From Chitinophagales bacterium (GTDB taxonomy: Bacteria; Bacteroidota; Bacteroidia; Chitinophagales; Chitinophagaceae): a stretch of DNA of 64,000 nt. The notes under the pieces are model-generated. The model searched no databases and had not been told where the DNA came from. It was given only the letters and a program-made list of their open reading frames with translations. Shown here one piece after another: positions 1 through 9,316 of the stretch (positions are counted from its first letter, which is position 1; each line of letters starts with the position of its first letter). Made by a program: the position numbers and the translations under genes. The DNA is taken from positions 62,001 through 126,000 of the forward strand of contig JAJPKJ010000012.1 of NCBI GenBank assembly GCA_021323755.1. Reading direction: 5' to 3'.

Positions 1-1080
1 CAATGCTGCATTGAACCAATCAATTGCTTTTGCATATTTATTACCCGTATTTTTTTCATTTTCAAATACGGTTTGCGGCATGTTCAAGTATATTTTTCCA
101 ATTTGGTTCTGTGTGAATGCAAGTCCGAGTTTGTTTCCGGATTCATTATAAAGTTGCAATGCCTTGTTTGAGCAGTCAAGCGCTTGCTGGAAATTTGAAA
201 GCTTGTTATAAACTGCGCCCATATTGCTATATGCGCTTGCAATCCCGGACTTAAAATTTGCATTTTCAGAAATCTGCAAAGCTTTTTGATAATAACTCAA
301 AGCCTGCTCCGGTCTGTTGGCATCATCATAACAATTTCCAATATTGCCCAGGGTCTTTTGAATGTCATTTTTGTTTCCATTTCTATTATAAATGGCAAGC
401 GCCTTAAAATGATACTGCAATGACTTTTCATAATCTGCCAGATGATCATAAACAAGCCCGATATTGGTAAATGTGATGGCCAGATCTTGTTCGCGATTCA
501 TCTGTTCAAACATTGCAGACGCTTTAAAATAATAATCAAGCGCTTTGGGATAATCAGCCACAGAAAGATATACAACACCGATACTGTTTAGGTCACCTGC
601 AATTCCGGGAGGATAATGCAGTTGTTGAAATATTTGTAATGATTGTTGCTGATAGTTGAGCGCTTTGGGATAATCGGACAAATTGAAATAATCAATGCCC
701 ATATTGTGAAATATTTTGGCGATGCCAAGACTATCCTTGATTTTTTTTCGTGTTTCCAAAGCTTTGTTGAAATAGATCAAAGCCATTGTATCCGTGCCCT
801 TAGTCTGATAATTCACGCCCGTATAATTATAGGCGCTTGCGAGTTTGGGAAGATTATCCAATCTTTTTGCCAACAAAATAGCTTCATTGCCTTTTTCGAT
901 TCCTTTATCCGGATCAATAAAACTGTAGTCAAAAACAATGTCGAGAAGAGTCTTAAGTTTAGTTGTGTCTTCTGTTGGTTGATTTTTGTATACGATCAAT
1001 AAAGAATCTAGCTCCTTTTGTTGTGAAAGGCAAAATTGAAAACTTATACAAAAGCCGCTGATCAGAAGGAATTTTTTCAT
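1..1080 (-). CDS. Tetratricopeptide repeat protein, 3' end outside window
   Basis: The frame is open from an ATG at 1080 down to the window edge, giving 360 residues of an unfinished protein. A signal peptide (about residues 1-20, MKKFLLISGFCISF...) is followed by about seven TPR units of roughly 40 residues, with recurring patterns such as YPKALNYQQQSLQIFQQL and SNMGAVYNKL. In Bacteroidota, N-terminal TPR arrays of this kind usually precede a transmembrane segment and a histidine kinase, LuxR-type or cyclase output domain, but that part is not in the window. It is divergent from the membrane gene at 1257. TPR and export signal are clear; the output function is unknown. Confidence 0.85.
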   Translation of the reverse strand, partial: MKKFLLISGFCISFQFCLSQQKELDSLLIVYKNQPTEDTTKLKTLLDIVFDYSFIDPDKGIEKGNEAILLAKRLDNLPKLASAYNYTGVNYQTKGTDTMALIYFNKALETRKKIKDSLGIAKIFHNMGIDYFNLSDYPKALNYQQQSLQIFQQLHYPPGIAGDLNSIGVVYLSVADYPKALDYYFKASAMFEQMNREQDLAITFTNIGLVYDHLADYEKSLQYHFKALAIYNRNGNKNDIQKTLGNIGNCYDDANRPEQALSYYQKALQISENANFKSGIASAYSNMGAVYNKLSNFQQALDCSNKALQLYNESGNKLGLAFTQNQIGKIYLNMPQTVFENEKNTGNKYAKAIDWFNAAL

Positions 1081-1256
1081 GTAAAGCCAGAAGTGTTACA
1101 ATGTTGTAAAAGATAGGAATTAATCTGCAATTATCAGCGCTTTGCGGGCGATTAATAAATGAGAACCGGCAAAACATAAATAGATGTTGCTTCTTGTCTG
1201 TTACAAGGTTTATTTTATGGACAATTCACATTTCTTCATCAACTAAAATCAGTGTC

Positions 1257-1856
1257 ATGAATTTTCAAACAATGAGCAAACAACGCAAGTTTATTTTGAT
1301 AGCTGCTGTTATTGGAATTATTTCTGTTTTTCTTCCCTGGGCGACAGTTTCCATTGGCATGTTCGGCGAAAGCGCAAGCGAAAGTGTAAACGGTTTTCAT
1401 GGAGTTGGTATTATTGTTTTCCTGGCTTTTATAATTGCTGCGATCGTCACACTCACCGGCGATCAAACAAAGGCACTTGACAAGACTACATGGATGGTCG
1501 CTTTAATTGCCGCAGCCGCTGCCCTTCTTTTCGCGGTGATCGCTTTAGCAAACACCTCACATGCAGGACTTGGATTTGTCGATGCCGGTTTTGGTTTTGG
1601 AATTTGGCTAACATTGGCTGCTGCGATAGGAGTTGGAGCATCTGCTTGGCTTTTCAGAAACCCTGCAGATGATTTAAAAAGTGGTTTTGATGATCTGAAA
1701 AAGAAAATCTCGACCTCAACTGCTCCTCAATCGCCCGCAACGAATACAGGTTCTGGCTCAAATAAGATTGCCGAACTGGAAAAATTAAGCAAGCTAAGAG
1801 AAAGCGGAAGTATTACGGAAGAAGAGTATCAACAACTGAAATCGAAAGTATTGTAA
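1257..1856 (+). CDS. Four-TM membrane protein with C-terminal SHOCT domain
   Basis: Small inner-membrane protein of unknown function. After a short basic start there are about four hydrophobic segments (around FILIAAVIGIISVFLPWA, GIIVFLAFIIAAIV, MVALIAAAAALLFAVIAL and GIWLTLAAAIGVGASAWLF). A polar linker leads to a C-terminal 30-residue motif, KIAELEKLSKLRESGSITEE..., typical of the SHOCT (short C-terminal) domain thought to mediate oligomerisation. An upstream ATG at 1194 exists, but the stretch before 1257 does not look like protein; ATG 1257 or 1272 is preferred. No partner gene is evident. Confidence 0.75.
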   Translation: MNFQTMSKQRKFILIAAVIGIISVFLPWATVSIGMFGESASESVNGFHGVGIIVFLAFIIAAIVTLTGDQTKALDKTTWMVALIAAAAALLFAVIALANTSHAGLGFVDAGFGFGIWLTLAAAIGVGASAWLFRNPADDLKSGFDDLKKKISTSTAPQSPATNTGSGSNKIAELEKLSKLRESGSITEEEYQQLKSKVL

Positions 1857-1903
1857 CCGTTATTTCAGCAGCGCGGTATTAATAATTATCAACATAAAAA
1901 TTT

Positions 1904-2233
1904 ATGGAAAAGATCTTATGCGGGTTGATTATTTCCGCAGTGGTTTTATATGGTTGTAGCAATAGCCCTTCTGATGATGAAATCAAGCGCTGCGTTTTGA
2001 AAGAATATGATTGTGGTAATTATGCAAGGATAAATTCAATAAAAGTCGTGAATAGCAGGAAGATAAAGGATTTTATGGGACAGGAAGAATATGAGGTTTA
2101 TGTTGATGGCGAAATCGAATGGACGAACGATTGCCAATCTTTTTTACAAACGATCCAAGCTGGACATAAAGAAAGATTTCTCAATAAGGCCATTGTTATG
2201 GCTAAGATGGATAAGGGCTGGGGCTGTCCGTGA
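1904..2233 (+). CDS. Small putative lipoprotein
   Basis: A protein of 109 residues with a lipoprotein signal: hydrophobic stretch then AVVLYGC, with Cys18 as the probable lipidated residue. The mature part contains several further cysteines (RCVLKEYDCG, NDCQSF, GWGCP), which could form disulfides in the periplasm. The family is not recognised. It lies 47 bp after the SHOCT protein and 32 bp before the next secreted protein, so the three may be co-transcribed. Confidence 0.65.
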   Translation: MEKILCGLIISAVVLYGCSNSPSDDEIKRCVLKEYDCGNYARINSIKVVNSRKIKDFMGQEEYEVYVDGEIEWTNDCQSFLQTIQAGHKERFLNKAIVMAKMDKGWGCP

Positions 2234-2265
2234 TCAAAATGATTTTTATCAACTGATTAAAATTA

Positions 2266-2718
2266 ATGGCTATGCATATGCGTAAATCTTTTTTAATATT
2301 TTTTGTCATCCTTTTTTTTGTGGTGAATGTTTTTGCGCAGACAAAATCTTCTGGACAAACAGCAAAAAATACAAATACTACAACGTCAAAAAGCAGCAAA
2401 GGCGATACTTCACTTTCTCAGTCATTAAAAGATTTTAAAAATTTATTTGAGAAGAAGAAGCAACCGGGAATTGTAATTTCAGTTACCGGAATAGAATATG
2501 AGGATGATAATCTAACTTTACTAAAAGAAAATATCAAAAAAATAAAGGGGGTGAAATCCGTTTCCACTATTTATAAATCAGGGACAGCAAAATTAGAAAT
2601 TGAATATAAAGGCAAGCCAACCGATTTGTGGGATGAACTTCCAAAAGATTCAAGAGCCTTGTTTAAAATGGTGGATGCAGCAGACAGTACAATGAGTGTT
2701 GAATATAAAAAGAAATAA
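2266..2718 (+). CDS. Secreted protein with HMA-like fold, unknown function
   Basis: A protein of 150 residues with an N-terminal signal peptide (KSFLIFFVILFFVVNVFAQ), a Ser/Thr/Lys-rich linker, then about 85 residues whose pattern (GIVISVTGIEYEDDNLTLL, IKKIKGVKSVSTIYKSGTAK) resembles the beta-alpha-beta-beta-alpha-beta fold of HMA-type domains but lacks a CxxC metal site. ATGs at 2266, 2272 and 2278 are all possible starts. It ends 9 bp before the convergent B12-binding gene. Fold suggestion is by eye and weak. Confidence 0.6.
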   Translation: MAMHMRKSFLIFFVILFFVVNVFAQTKSSGQTAKNTNTTTSKSSKGDTSLSQSLKDFKNLFEKKKQPGIVISVTGIEYEDDNLTLLKENIKKIKGVKSVSTIYKSGTAKLEIEYKGKPTDLWDELPKDSRALFKMVDAADSTMSVEYKKK

Positions 2719-2727
2719 AAGGGACAA

Positions 2728-3168
2728 TTAAAAATCGCGATGTTCTTTCACCCAATCTTTGATATATACAGCAATATCACCTGTGGTTGCGCCCGGAGCA
2801 AATAATTTCCCAACACCTGCTTCGTGTAATATTTTCATGTCATCATCCGGAATAATGCCACCGCCGGTTAAAAGCACATCATCCATTTTTTTTTCTTTCA
2901 TCAACGCAATTATTTTTGGGAAAACAGTCATGTGCGCACCGCTCAAAATGCTGATGCCGATTGCATCTACATCCTCCTGCAGCGCGGCGTTAACGACCAT
3001 TTCAGGCGTTTGGCGCAAACCGGTATAGATTACCTCCATTCCGGAATCGCGTAATGCAGTAGCAATAACTTTTGCACCACGATCGTGACCATCTAATCCA
3101 ACTTTGGCAACGAGCACTCTTATCGGTCTTTTTATTTCTTTGTTCATGTGATCATTTAGATTATTCAA
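2728..3168 (-). CDS. Stand-alone cobalamin-binding protein (methylmalonyl-CoA mutase C-terminal type)
   Basis: A protein of 146 residues (start 3168 or ATG 3147) consisting of one B12-binding domain. The DGHDRG motif carries the His that coordinates cobalt in the base-off/His-on mode, followed by SILSGAHM and [12 protein letters not shown], both typical of the methylmalonyl-CoA mutase C-terminal domain. In many Bacteroidota this domain is a separate polypeptide pairing with a catalytic mutase subunit (methylmalonyl- or isobutyryl-CoA mutase). No mutase subunit is present here, so the partner must be encoded elsewhere. Confidence 0.9.
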   Translation of the reverse strand: MNNLNDHMNKEIKRPIRVLVAKVGLDGHDRGAKVIATALRDSGMEVIYTGLRQTPEMVVNAALQEDVDAIGISILSGAHMTVFPKIIALMKEKKMDDVLLTGGGIIPDDDMKILHEAGVGKLFAPGATTGDIAVYIKDWVKEHRDF

Positions 3169-3266
3169 AATTAAGCTTTCTCCCTAATGGTGTATGGGCA
3201 AAGCGCATTTAAGCTAAAATGTCCTGCTTGTGATCGCGCTAAGATTCACCATTGGCGATTCTCCCT

Positions 3267-4805
3267 TCACCATTTCACTTTTGCCTTATCTTTTTCAACT
3301 TTATCAATAAACATTTTTTTAAAATTTTCATTGCCCTTTTTAAAAACAATAATCAGGCTGCCATATTCCCTTGCATATGGATTGGTAACGCTATCGCTTA
3401 CTACCACAGATTCAAAATCCTTTATAAAGGGATGCTCCATTTCATTTCTATCATCGGTGAGAAGAACGAGGTTGTCAAATTTTAAAGAGTCGGGCATCCA
3501 ATAGAAGAAACTGGCATTATCACTGTAAGCAAGAGGGAGCCCGTATTGAGCTCCATAATAGTTCACGGCGCCTGCTTCTCCGTAATTATCACAAAATAAA
3601 ATAGTATGCTTTTTTTCATTGCTATCAAGGGTACTATATGCGGCGGCCATTTTTTTTGTCATTTCATGCCAGCCAAGCATGTCAGCGAAATCCTGCGGTA
3701 GTGAATGATTTTTGAGGTCTTCCCATTTCAGCAGCCCGGTCTTGTCCATGCCGCGCGCTTCATAGAATGCTGCGAGCTTTGCAGGTTTAAACAGCGGCAA
3801 CATTAGCGGAACAAAGAAATATGCTGCAACAAATGGCGCAAGCACAAATACATATCTTAGCATCTTCAGGCGGTCTTGGGTCAGTTTCTCTAATTGGTAA
3901 GCGCCGAAAGCAAACAATGTCGGATATACCCCAAGCGTATAGTAATTCTTACCATGACTGAGTAATAATAAAGCAATAACGAAGAGATAGGACCATCCTA
4001 TGAATCGATATGGTTTTGCATTTTTGGAAAATGAGACAAATAATAACCCTCTGACCCAGATAAAAAAGCAAGGCAAATTCATGGCGAATTGATCGATAAT
4101 AAAACCAACCGGACTTATATACTGTAATTGTGTTCTCTGCAATTCCTTCATATGGTAAACGATTGGAAAATGGCGCAGGTATTGCCAGATGAGGTTTGGC
4201 AGAAAAATAATGAATGCTGCCAATCCTGCGTAATAGAAATGTTTATTGGAAAAAATTTTTCTTTCTTTGGTTAAAACTAACCCCAACAGGATGCTCACTA
4301 CAAAAAATGCAACTGAATATTTACTCAGCATTCCCAAACCAACACTTAATCCAAAAATATAAAGCCACGAGTTTTTTTCTGTTTGGGTATAACGGATAAG
4401 GCTATAGGCGATCATCGTCCAGAAGAATATTTCCAGGAAATTCGGCTGGAATAAATAATGGACCCGCAGGTATGCTCCGAAAAGGAAAGATAATAATCCA
4501 AGAAAAAGAGCGAATGATTTTCCACCCAGCGAAAGGATAATCTTTCCTGTGATAATAAATGTAAATGCCCCGAAAAGAGCGGGCCAAAATTTTATCCAGA
4601 ACATACTCCCGCCAAATGAATTGGTGAGCCAGGCAAAAACCGACAGTAATGGCGGCACTTCCATAAAACCCCAGGCCATGTGATGACCTTCTGCCAGATA
4701 TAAAAACTCATCGCGGTGCGGCTCATACACTGCATTTTGCAAAAAAAAGGGGAGAGCAAATTTGATGAGGGCAAAAAAATATAAAAGCCTGTTGTGCTTT
4801 TGCAT
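3267..4805 (-). CDS. GT39/ArnT-like membrane glycosyltransferase
   Basis: A protein of 512 residues with about 11 hydrophobic segments. The first periplasmic loop carries VYEPHRDEFLYLAEGHHMAW, the acidic Arg-Asp-Glu signature of PMT_2/ArnT-type enzymes, which use polyprenyl-phosphate sugars to glycosylate lipid or protein acceptors on the periplasmic side. A C-terminal soluble part follows the last TM segments (IVVFKKGNENFKKM near the end). The acceptor and sugar cannot be read from sequence. It lies 47 bp downstream of gltX on the same strand. Confidence 0.8.
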   Translation of the reverse strand: MQKHNRLLYFFALIKFALPFFLQNAVYEPHRDEFLYLAEGHHMAWGFMEVPPLLSVFAWLTNSFGGSMFWIKFWPALFGAFTFIITGKIILSLGGKSFALFLGLLSFLFGAYLRVHYLFQPNFLEIFFWTMIAYSLIRYTQTEKNSWLYIFGLSVGLGMLSKYSVAFFVVSILLGLVLTKERKIFSNKHFYYAGLAAFIIFLPNLIWQYLRHFPIVYHMKELQRTQLQYISPVGFIIDQFAMNLPCFFIWVRGLLFVSFSKNAKPYRFIGWSYLFVIALLLLSHGKNYYTLGVYPTLFAFGAYQLEKLTQDRLKMLRYVFVLAPFVAAYFFVPLMLPLFKPAKLAAFYEARGMDKTGLLKWEDLKNHSLPQDFADMLGWHEMTKKMAAAYSTLDSNEKKHTILFCDNYGEAGAVNYYGAQYGLPLAYSDNASFFYWMPDSLKFDNLVLLTDDRNEMEHPFIKDFESVVVSDSVTNPYAREYGSLIIVFKKGNENFKKMFIDKVEKDKAKVKW

Positions 4806-4851
4806 GCAGTGTTGTTTGCAGAAAGATACAAATTTTAGAAACCTGATAAAT

Positions 4852-6372
4852 TTAAACCGCTTCTAATAATTGCAAAGTGCGAGTAATTCTTTTGATCGTT
4901 TCTTCCTTGCCAAGAATGACAGCAATATCAAAAACACCAGGACCAAATTTTCCGCCAACAAGCATAATGCGAAGCGGTAATAAGACATCGCCAGGTTTTA
5001 TCTGGCTTGCGGCAGCAATTTCTTTAAATTCTTTTTCAAGATCATCGTGTTGCCATTGATTAATGAATTCGAAAGCGTTCATCAGTTCAATAAAAAATAA
5101 ATTTTTCTTTTCATCCCACTTCGGCTGAATTGCAGTAACATCAATAGTTTCAGGCGTTTTGAAGAAGAAAGAAGATTGCTGTACAAAATCTGGCAATAAT
5201 GTGCATCTGTCCTTTACAAGTTCTATGATCTTTTTTAATTTTTCTTCGTTGTTAATTTCTAAACCTGCATCTTGCAGGACTTTCTTCACCAATAGCCATT
5301 CCCCTTCCGCCATTGACTTTTTTATCCATTCATGATTGAACCATTTGGCTTTGTCGTAATTAAATTTAGCGCCGCCCTTATGAACACGTTCCATTGAGAA
5401 TTTTTCAATCAATTCTTGTAAAGAAAAAATTTCCTGTTCGCTTCCGTCATTCCAACCGAGCAACGCAAGCATATTAATAAAAGCCTGGGGAAGAAAACCG
5501 ATCTCTTTGAAGCCAGCAGTTTTTTCATTTGTTTTCGGATCTATCCAATCCATGGCGAACACGGGAAAGCCGAGCCGGTCACCATCACGTTTGCTCAGTT
5601 TCCCATTGCCATCGGGTTTTAAAATTAAAGGAAGATGCGCCCATTGCGGCATATTTTCTAAGCCGAACAAATACTGCCACAACAAAATATGCACAGGCGC
5701 ACTTGGCAACCATTCTTCGCCACGAAAGGCATGAGAGATCTGCATGAGATAATCATCCACTACAACGGCAAGGTGGTAAGTGGGCATCCCATCTGCTTTT
5801 AATAAAACTTTATCATCCACCTGCGAAGTGCTGAAAGAGACTTCGCCACGGACCATATCCGTAAATTTCACTTCTTCGTTTCCAGGCATTTTTATTCGAA
5901 TAACGTGGCCCTCATTTTCTTCCAATAATCTCTTGACAATATCTTGATCAAGTGTTAAAGAATTTTTCATTTCATGCCGGGATGAGATATTGTATTGGAA
6001 GTTGGGAATTATTTTTCTTTTTGTTTCTAATTCTTCCGTTGTATCGAATGCGTAATATGCTTTCCCCTCACTGACCAGTTGTTCAGCATATTTTCGATAA
6101 ATCGTTTTCCGCTCGCTTTGTTTATAAGGACCAAAATTTCCTCCATGTTCAGGGCTTTCATCAGGTTCTAATCCACACCAATCGAGCGTGTCATAAATAT
6201 ATTGTTCAGCCCCGGCGACAAAGCGGGTTTGATCTGTATCTTCAATTCTCAAAATAAAATCACCGCCATAATGCTTGGCAAAAAGATAATTGTATAAAAC
6301 GGTACGCACCCCCCCCAGATGAAGCCCACCAGTAGGACTTGGCGCAAAACGTACTCGAACTTTTTTACTCAT
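4852..6372 (-). CDS. gltX: Glutamyl-tRNA synthetase
   Basis: Class I aminoacyl-tRNA synthetase that charges tRNA-Glu in the cytoplasm. The HIGH-type motif is seen in APSPTGGLHLGG (HLGG at residues 18-21 from ATG 6372), and the KMSKS-type motif as KLSKRDG near residue 260. The 506 residues are the normal size for bacterial GltX. A second ATG at 6381 is possible but MSKKVRVRFAPSP at 6372 matches family starts. Whether it is discriminating (Glu only) or also charges tRNA-Gln cannot be told here. Confidence 0.97.
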   Translation of the reverse strand: MSKKVRVRFAPSPTGGLHLGGVRTVLYNYLFAKHYGGDFILRIEDTDQTRFVAGAEQYIYDTLDWCGLEPDESPEHGGNFGPYKQSERKTIYRKYAEQLVSEGKAYYAFDTTEELETKRKIIPNFQYNISSRHEMKNSLTLDQDIVKRLLEENEGHVIRIKMPGNEEVKFTDMVRGEVSFSTSQVDDKVLLKADGMPTYHLAVVVDDYLMQISHAFRGEEWLPSAPVHILLWQYLFGLENMPQWAHLPLILKPDGNGKLSKRDGDRLGFPVFAMDWIDPKTNEKTAGFKEIGFLPQAFINMLALLGWNDGSEQEIFSLQELIEKFSMERVHKGGAKFNYDKAKWFNHEWIKKSMAEGEWLLVKKVLQDAGLEINNEEKLKKIIELVKDRCTLLPDFVQQSSFFFKTPETIDVTAIQPKWDEKKNLFFIELMNAFEFINQWQHDDLEKEFKEIAAASQIKPGDVLLPLRIMLVGGKFGPGVFDIAVILGKEETIKRITRTLQLLEAV

Positions 6373-6476
6373 AAGCCGCAAAGATAAAGGAATTGAAAGC
6401 AGCGAGAGAAGCCGTGAATACGCTTTTTAGCTTTTGCGCGTTATAGAGTAGCTTTGAATATTTTATAACTGCATTG

Positions 6477-7418
6477 GTGAAATACTTTTTTTCAATATTG
6501 CTTTTTTTCTGTAGCTCAATTGCTTTCACACAGATCACTTATCAAAATGTTTTTGTTGATTATGATAGTGCCTGGCAATATAAAAACCTCAAGATAATTC
6601 CGATTCGCCCTAAAAATAATCCAAACGGATTGGCGCCCATGCTGATCGATAATCCCGAGATCATTTCACTCAGTCAGGCGCTTAGTCAGGGATTGGCTAC
6701 AATTTCGGAACGCGGAACTGCATCCACAGAAAATGTCCATTGGCTGCGGATTAATAACCAGTCAGACAAATCGATTTTTGTCGGTTCCGGCGAAGTGATC
6801 GGTGGCGGCCGACAAGACAGAATGGTGATGAAGGATACTATTTTATCTCCTACCAAGCACGATCAATATATTCCGGTAATGTGTGTTGAAGAAGGAAGAT
6901 GGGCAGAAAAGGAAAAGAAATTTACCTACGATAATTTTGCAAATAATCATTTACGCAAAGTACTTGACGTAGGAAAAAATCAGGTGCTGATATGGAATGA
7001 AATTGATAACCAATTATTATCCGGCGACATCAAAAGTAATACCATGGCGTATCTTGCGCGGAAGATGGATAAAAAAAGTGTTGACCTGGGAGATGATTAT
7101 TTTAAATTCTTTCTTCAAAAATTTAAAAATAGCGATAGCACCATTGTTGGCTTCGTATGTGTATCAGGAACCAAAATTATTGGCAGCGACATTTTCGCCA
7201 ACAGAAGTTTGTTTTTTAGTCAGCTTGAGCCATTGTTACGAGGATATATAGACGAAGCTGTTTTTTTTGGTGGAACAAATTCCATGTTGCCCGATGATAA
7301 GATAAAAGAATACATGGACAAACTATTAACTGATGAGCGCTCCCAACAGGAATTCGTAAAAAAGAATGGCAAGATATTCCGGCAGGGCGGCCGGGTCATT
7401 CACATTACAACATTTTAA
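6477..7418 (+). CDS. Secreted ARPP-1-like domain protein
   Basis: About 313 residues from a GTG at 6477 (a TTG at 6474 is the alternative). The signal peptide is VKYFFSILLFFCSSIAFT. The mature protein matches, by eye, the ARPP-1 family (ARG and Rhodanese-Phosphatase-superfamily-associated Protein): NVHWLRINNQSDKSIFVGSG, EVIGGGRQDRM, and IPVMCVEEGRWAEK. ARPP-1 domains are usually cytoplasmic and linked to ADP-ribose metabolism, so an exported version is unusual. A TAGCTTTG box at 6449-6456 may be its -7 element. Next gene is a polysaccharide deacetylase 30 bp downstream. Confidence 0.65.
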   Translation: MKYFFSILLFFCSSIAFTQITYQNVFVDYDSAWQYKNLKIIPIRPKNNPNGLAPMLIDNPEIISLSQALSQGLATISERGTASTENVHWLRINNQSDKSIFVGSGEVIGGGRQDRMVMKDTILSPTKHDQYIPVMCVEEGRWAEKEKKFTYDNFANNHLRKVLDVGKNQVLIWNEIDNQLLSGDIKSNTMAYLARKMDKKSVDLGDDYFKFFLQKFKNSDSTIVGFVCVSGTKIIGSDIFANRSLFFSQLEPLLRGYIDEAVFFGGTNSMLPDDKIKEYMDKLLTDERSQQEFVKKNGKIFRQGGRVIHITTF

Positions 7419-7448
7419 CCAGATGATTTATGTTGTGTAATTTGCGGC

Positions 7449-8069
7449 ATGTTTTATTTCGTCAAAACTCCCTGGCTGCTTAAAAAAACGTATTCAAGCT
7501 GTATTTGGGATATTCCCGGAAAAGAAAAAAAAATCTATCTCACTTTCGATGACGGTCCCCATCAAACAGCCACCCCATTCGTTTTGGAAACATTAAAGAA
7601 ATTTAATGCCAAAGCCACTTTTTTTTGCATTGGAAAAAACGTGGCTGAACACCCGGATACCTATAAACAAATTTTGTTGAATGGACATCGCGTGGGCAAT
7701 CACACCCATAATCATCTTAACGGATGGAAGGTTTCTGACAAGGAGTATTTTGAAAATATACTGGAGGCAAAAAAATATATTGATTCCAATCTTTTTCGGC
7801 CACCTTATGGAAGAATATCAAGATTTCAGCTCAATAATTTGTGCGCGCACACGAATTTTAGAATTGTGATGTGGGACGTTTTAAGTGCTGATTTTGATAA
7901 AAAAATATCAGCAAAGAAATGCGCGCAAAATGTTATTAATAATACAAAAAAGGGGTCAATAATAATATTTCACGATAGCGAAAAGGCATTTGAAAGATTG
8001 GAATCTGCATTGCCCGAATGCTTACAATTTTTTAAAGAGAACAGCTATAGTTTTGAGGTTATTGCTTGA
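7449..8069 (+). CDS. Polysaccharide deacetylase (NodB-like)
   Basis: Carbohydrate esterase family 4 enzyme of 206 residues that removes N-acetyl groups from peptidoglycan or chitin-like sugars. Motif 1 is TFDDGPH (catalytic Asp plus metal Asp), motif 2 is HTHNH (metal histidines) and motif 3 is RPPYGR. No signal peptide is visible: the protein starts MFYFVKTPWLLKKTYSS, so export may be non-classical or the N-terminus may act as a short anchor. It follows the ARPP-1 gene closely and is followed by a strong terminator at 8127. Confidence 0.9.
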   Translation: MFYFVKTPWLLKKTYSSCIWDIPGKEKKIYLTFDDGPHQTATPFVLETLKKFNAKATFFCIGKNVAEHPDTYKQILLNGHRVGNHTHNHLNGWKVSDKEYFENILEAKKYIDSNLFRPPYGRISRFQLNNLCAHTNFRIVMWDVLSADFDKKISAKKCAQNVINNTKKGSIIIFHDSEKAFERLESALPECLQFFKENSYSFEVIA

Positions 8070-8126
8070 TTTCGATGATCAAAAATTTTGGGTAAACCCA
8101 CTAACACCATGGTATTTAAATAAATT

Positions 8127-8156
8127 GGGCCTGGGTAGACACCCTGGCCCGTTTTT
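8127..8156 (+). terminator. Rho-independent terminator after the polysaccharide deacetylase
   Basis: Hairpin with arms GGGCCTGGGT and ACCCTGGCCC around a 4-base loop (8127-8150), followed by a T run. GC-rich stem in AT-rich surroundings, 57 bp after the deacetylase stop. Confidence 0.85.
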
Positions 8157-8324
8157 AATCCGTACCCTATGCAAACTGATTTAAAGGTAAAACTTTTTTT
8201 CATTTATCCAAACAATTTCAATTTCAGTAATTTATTTGTAAATATTTAAGTGGTTGATATATGCCTTTTTTACAATTTTTTGTCGAACCAACAGCCTTTT
8301 TTCTACTCAAATTAAAAGTAGTTT

Positions 8325-9092
8325 ATGACTTTAATTGACACCCATTGCCATCTTTATTTGGAAGAGTTTGCCGATGATATCGGTGAAGTGATAAAAAGAG
8401 CCAGGGACAATGGGGTAGAGCGATTTTATCTGCCCAATATAGATGCCCGGTCAATGCAATCTATGCTGAAGTTGGAAAATGATTATCCCCTGGAATGTTT
8501 ATCCATGGCGGGTTTGCATCCATGTTCCGTAAAAGAAAATTATAAAGGCGAGCTTTTGACCATTGAAAAGATATTACAGGAAAGACCATTTGCCGCAATT
8601 GGCGAAATAGGGCTTGATTTTTATTGGGACCGAACGTTTGACAAGCAACAATATGAAGCATTCGATCTGCAAATTGAATGGGCTTTACAATATGATATAC
8701 CAATTGTTATTCATTCGCGTGACTCGATGCAACCATGTATAGATGTAGTAAAGAAACACCAGCATGGAAAATTAAAAGGTGTTTTTCATTGTTTTACAGG
8801 AACGCTGGAAATGGCAAAACAGATTATTGACCTTGGGTTTTATTTAGGCATCGGAGGCGTGTTGACTTACAAAAATTCAGGATTGGCAGAAACAATAAAA
8901 AATGTTGATCTCCAATACTTGGTGCTTGAAACGGATTCACCTTATCTTACCCCTGTTCCATTTCGTGGTAAAAGAAATGAAAGTAGCTATTTAAGGTTTA
9001 TTGCGGAAAAACTCGCCCAGGTAAAAGAAATCAATCTTCATGAAGTTGAGGATGTTACCACTTTAAATGCAAAAAAATTATTCGGTACCTAA
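8325..9092 (+). CDS. TatD family metal-dependent hydrolase
   Basis: A protein of 255 residues, the usual TatD size; the family are two-metal TIM-barrel DNases or amidohydrolase-fold enzymes. The metal ligands are visible: HxH in DTHCHLYLEEF, Glu in AIGEIGLDFYW, His in VIHSRDS, His in HCFTGT, and Asp in ETDSPYLTP. The cellular role (3'-5' DNase, tRNA or D-Tyr related) varies between paralogues and cannot be fixed here. It ends 29 bp before tRNA-Ser(GGA). Confidence 0.92.
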   Translation: MTLIDTHCHLYLEEFADDIGEVIKRARDNGVERFYLPNIDARSMQSMLKLENDYPLECLSMAGLHPCSVKENYKGELLTIEKILQERPFAAIGEIGLDFYWDRTFDKQQYEAFDLQIEWALQYDIPIVIHSRDSMQPCIDVVKKHQHGKLKGVFHCFTGTLEMAKQIIDLGFYLGIGGVLTYKNSGLAETIKNVDLQYLVLETDSPYLTPVPFRGKRNESSYLRFIAEKLAQVKEINLHEVEDVTTLNAKKLFGT

Positions 9093-9121
9093 AATGCTAA
9101 TTGTATTTTTGCAACCCTTCC

Positions 9122-9208
9122 GGAGGGGTGCAGGAGTGGTTGAACTGGCACGCCTGGAAAGTGTGTATAGGAGAAATCCTATCAAGGGTTCGAATCCCTT
9201 CCCCTCCG
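9122..9208 (+). tRNA. tRNA-Ser (anticodon GGA)
   Basis: The acceptor arms GGAGGGG (9122-9128) and CCCCTCC (9201-9207) pair perfectly, with G as discriminator. The anticodon loop is CTGGAAA, giving anticodon GGA. There is a long variable arm (TAGGAGAAATCCTA region), as expected of tRNA-Ser, and a T-loop TTCGAAT. CCA is not encoded. This tRNA marks the left edge of the accessory region and is a typical integration site. Confidence 0.95.
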
Positions 9209-9215
9209 CTAATAT

Positions 9216-9252
9216 AAAGCGTAAATAATTGTAAAACAATAATTTACGCTTT
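9216..9252 (+). terminator. Long inverted repeat after tRNA-Ser(GGA)
   Basis: Two 17-base arms (AAAGCGTAAATAATTGT and ACAATAATTTACGCTTT) around a 3-base loop, with one mismatch. It probably terminates the tRNA transcript; it could also be part of an attachment region. Confidence 0.6.
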
Positions 9253-9316
9253 GTCATTTGTGAATTGGAGCAAATTGTGGAGCAAAATTTTATCATTTTT
9301 TTTTAAATTAAATTTT

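Noticed and set aside
3187-3504. Open frame on the plus strand opposite the glycosyltransferase end
   Set aside because: It lies antisense to a well supported gene and has no protein-like pattern.
9251-9316. Upstream start (ATG 9251) for the first island gene
   Set aside because: The 22 extra codons lie in the stem-loop after the tRNA and in an A/T run; the protein pattern begins at ATG 9317.
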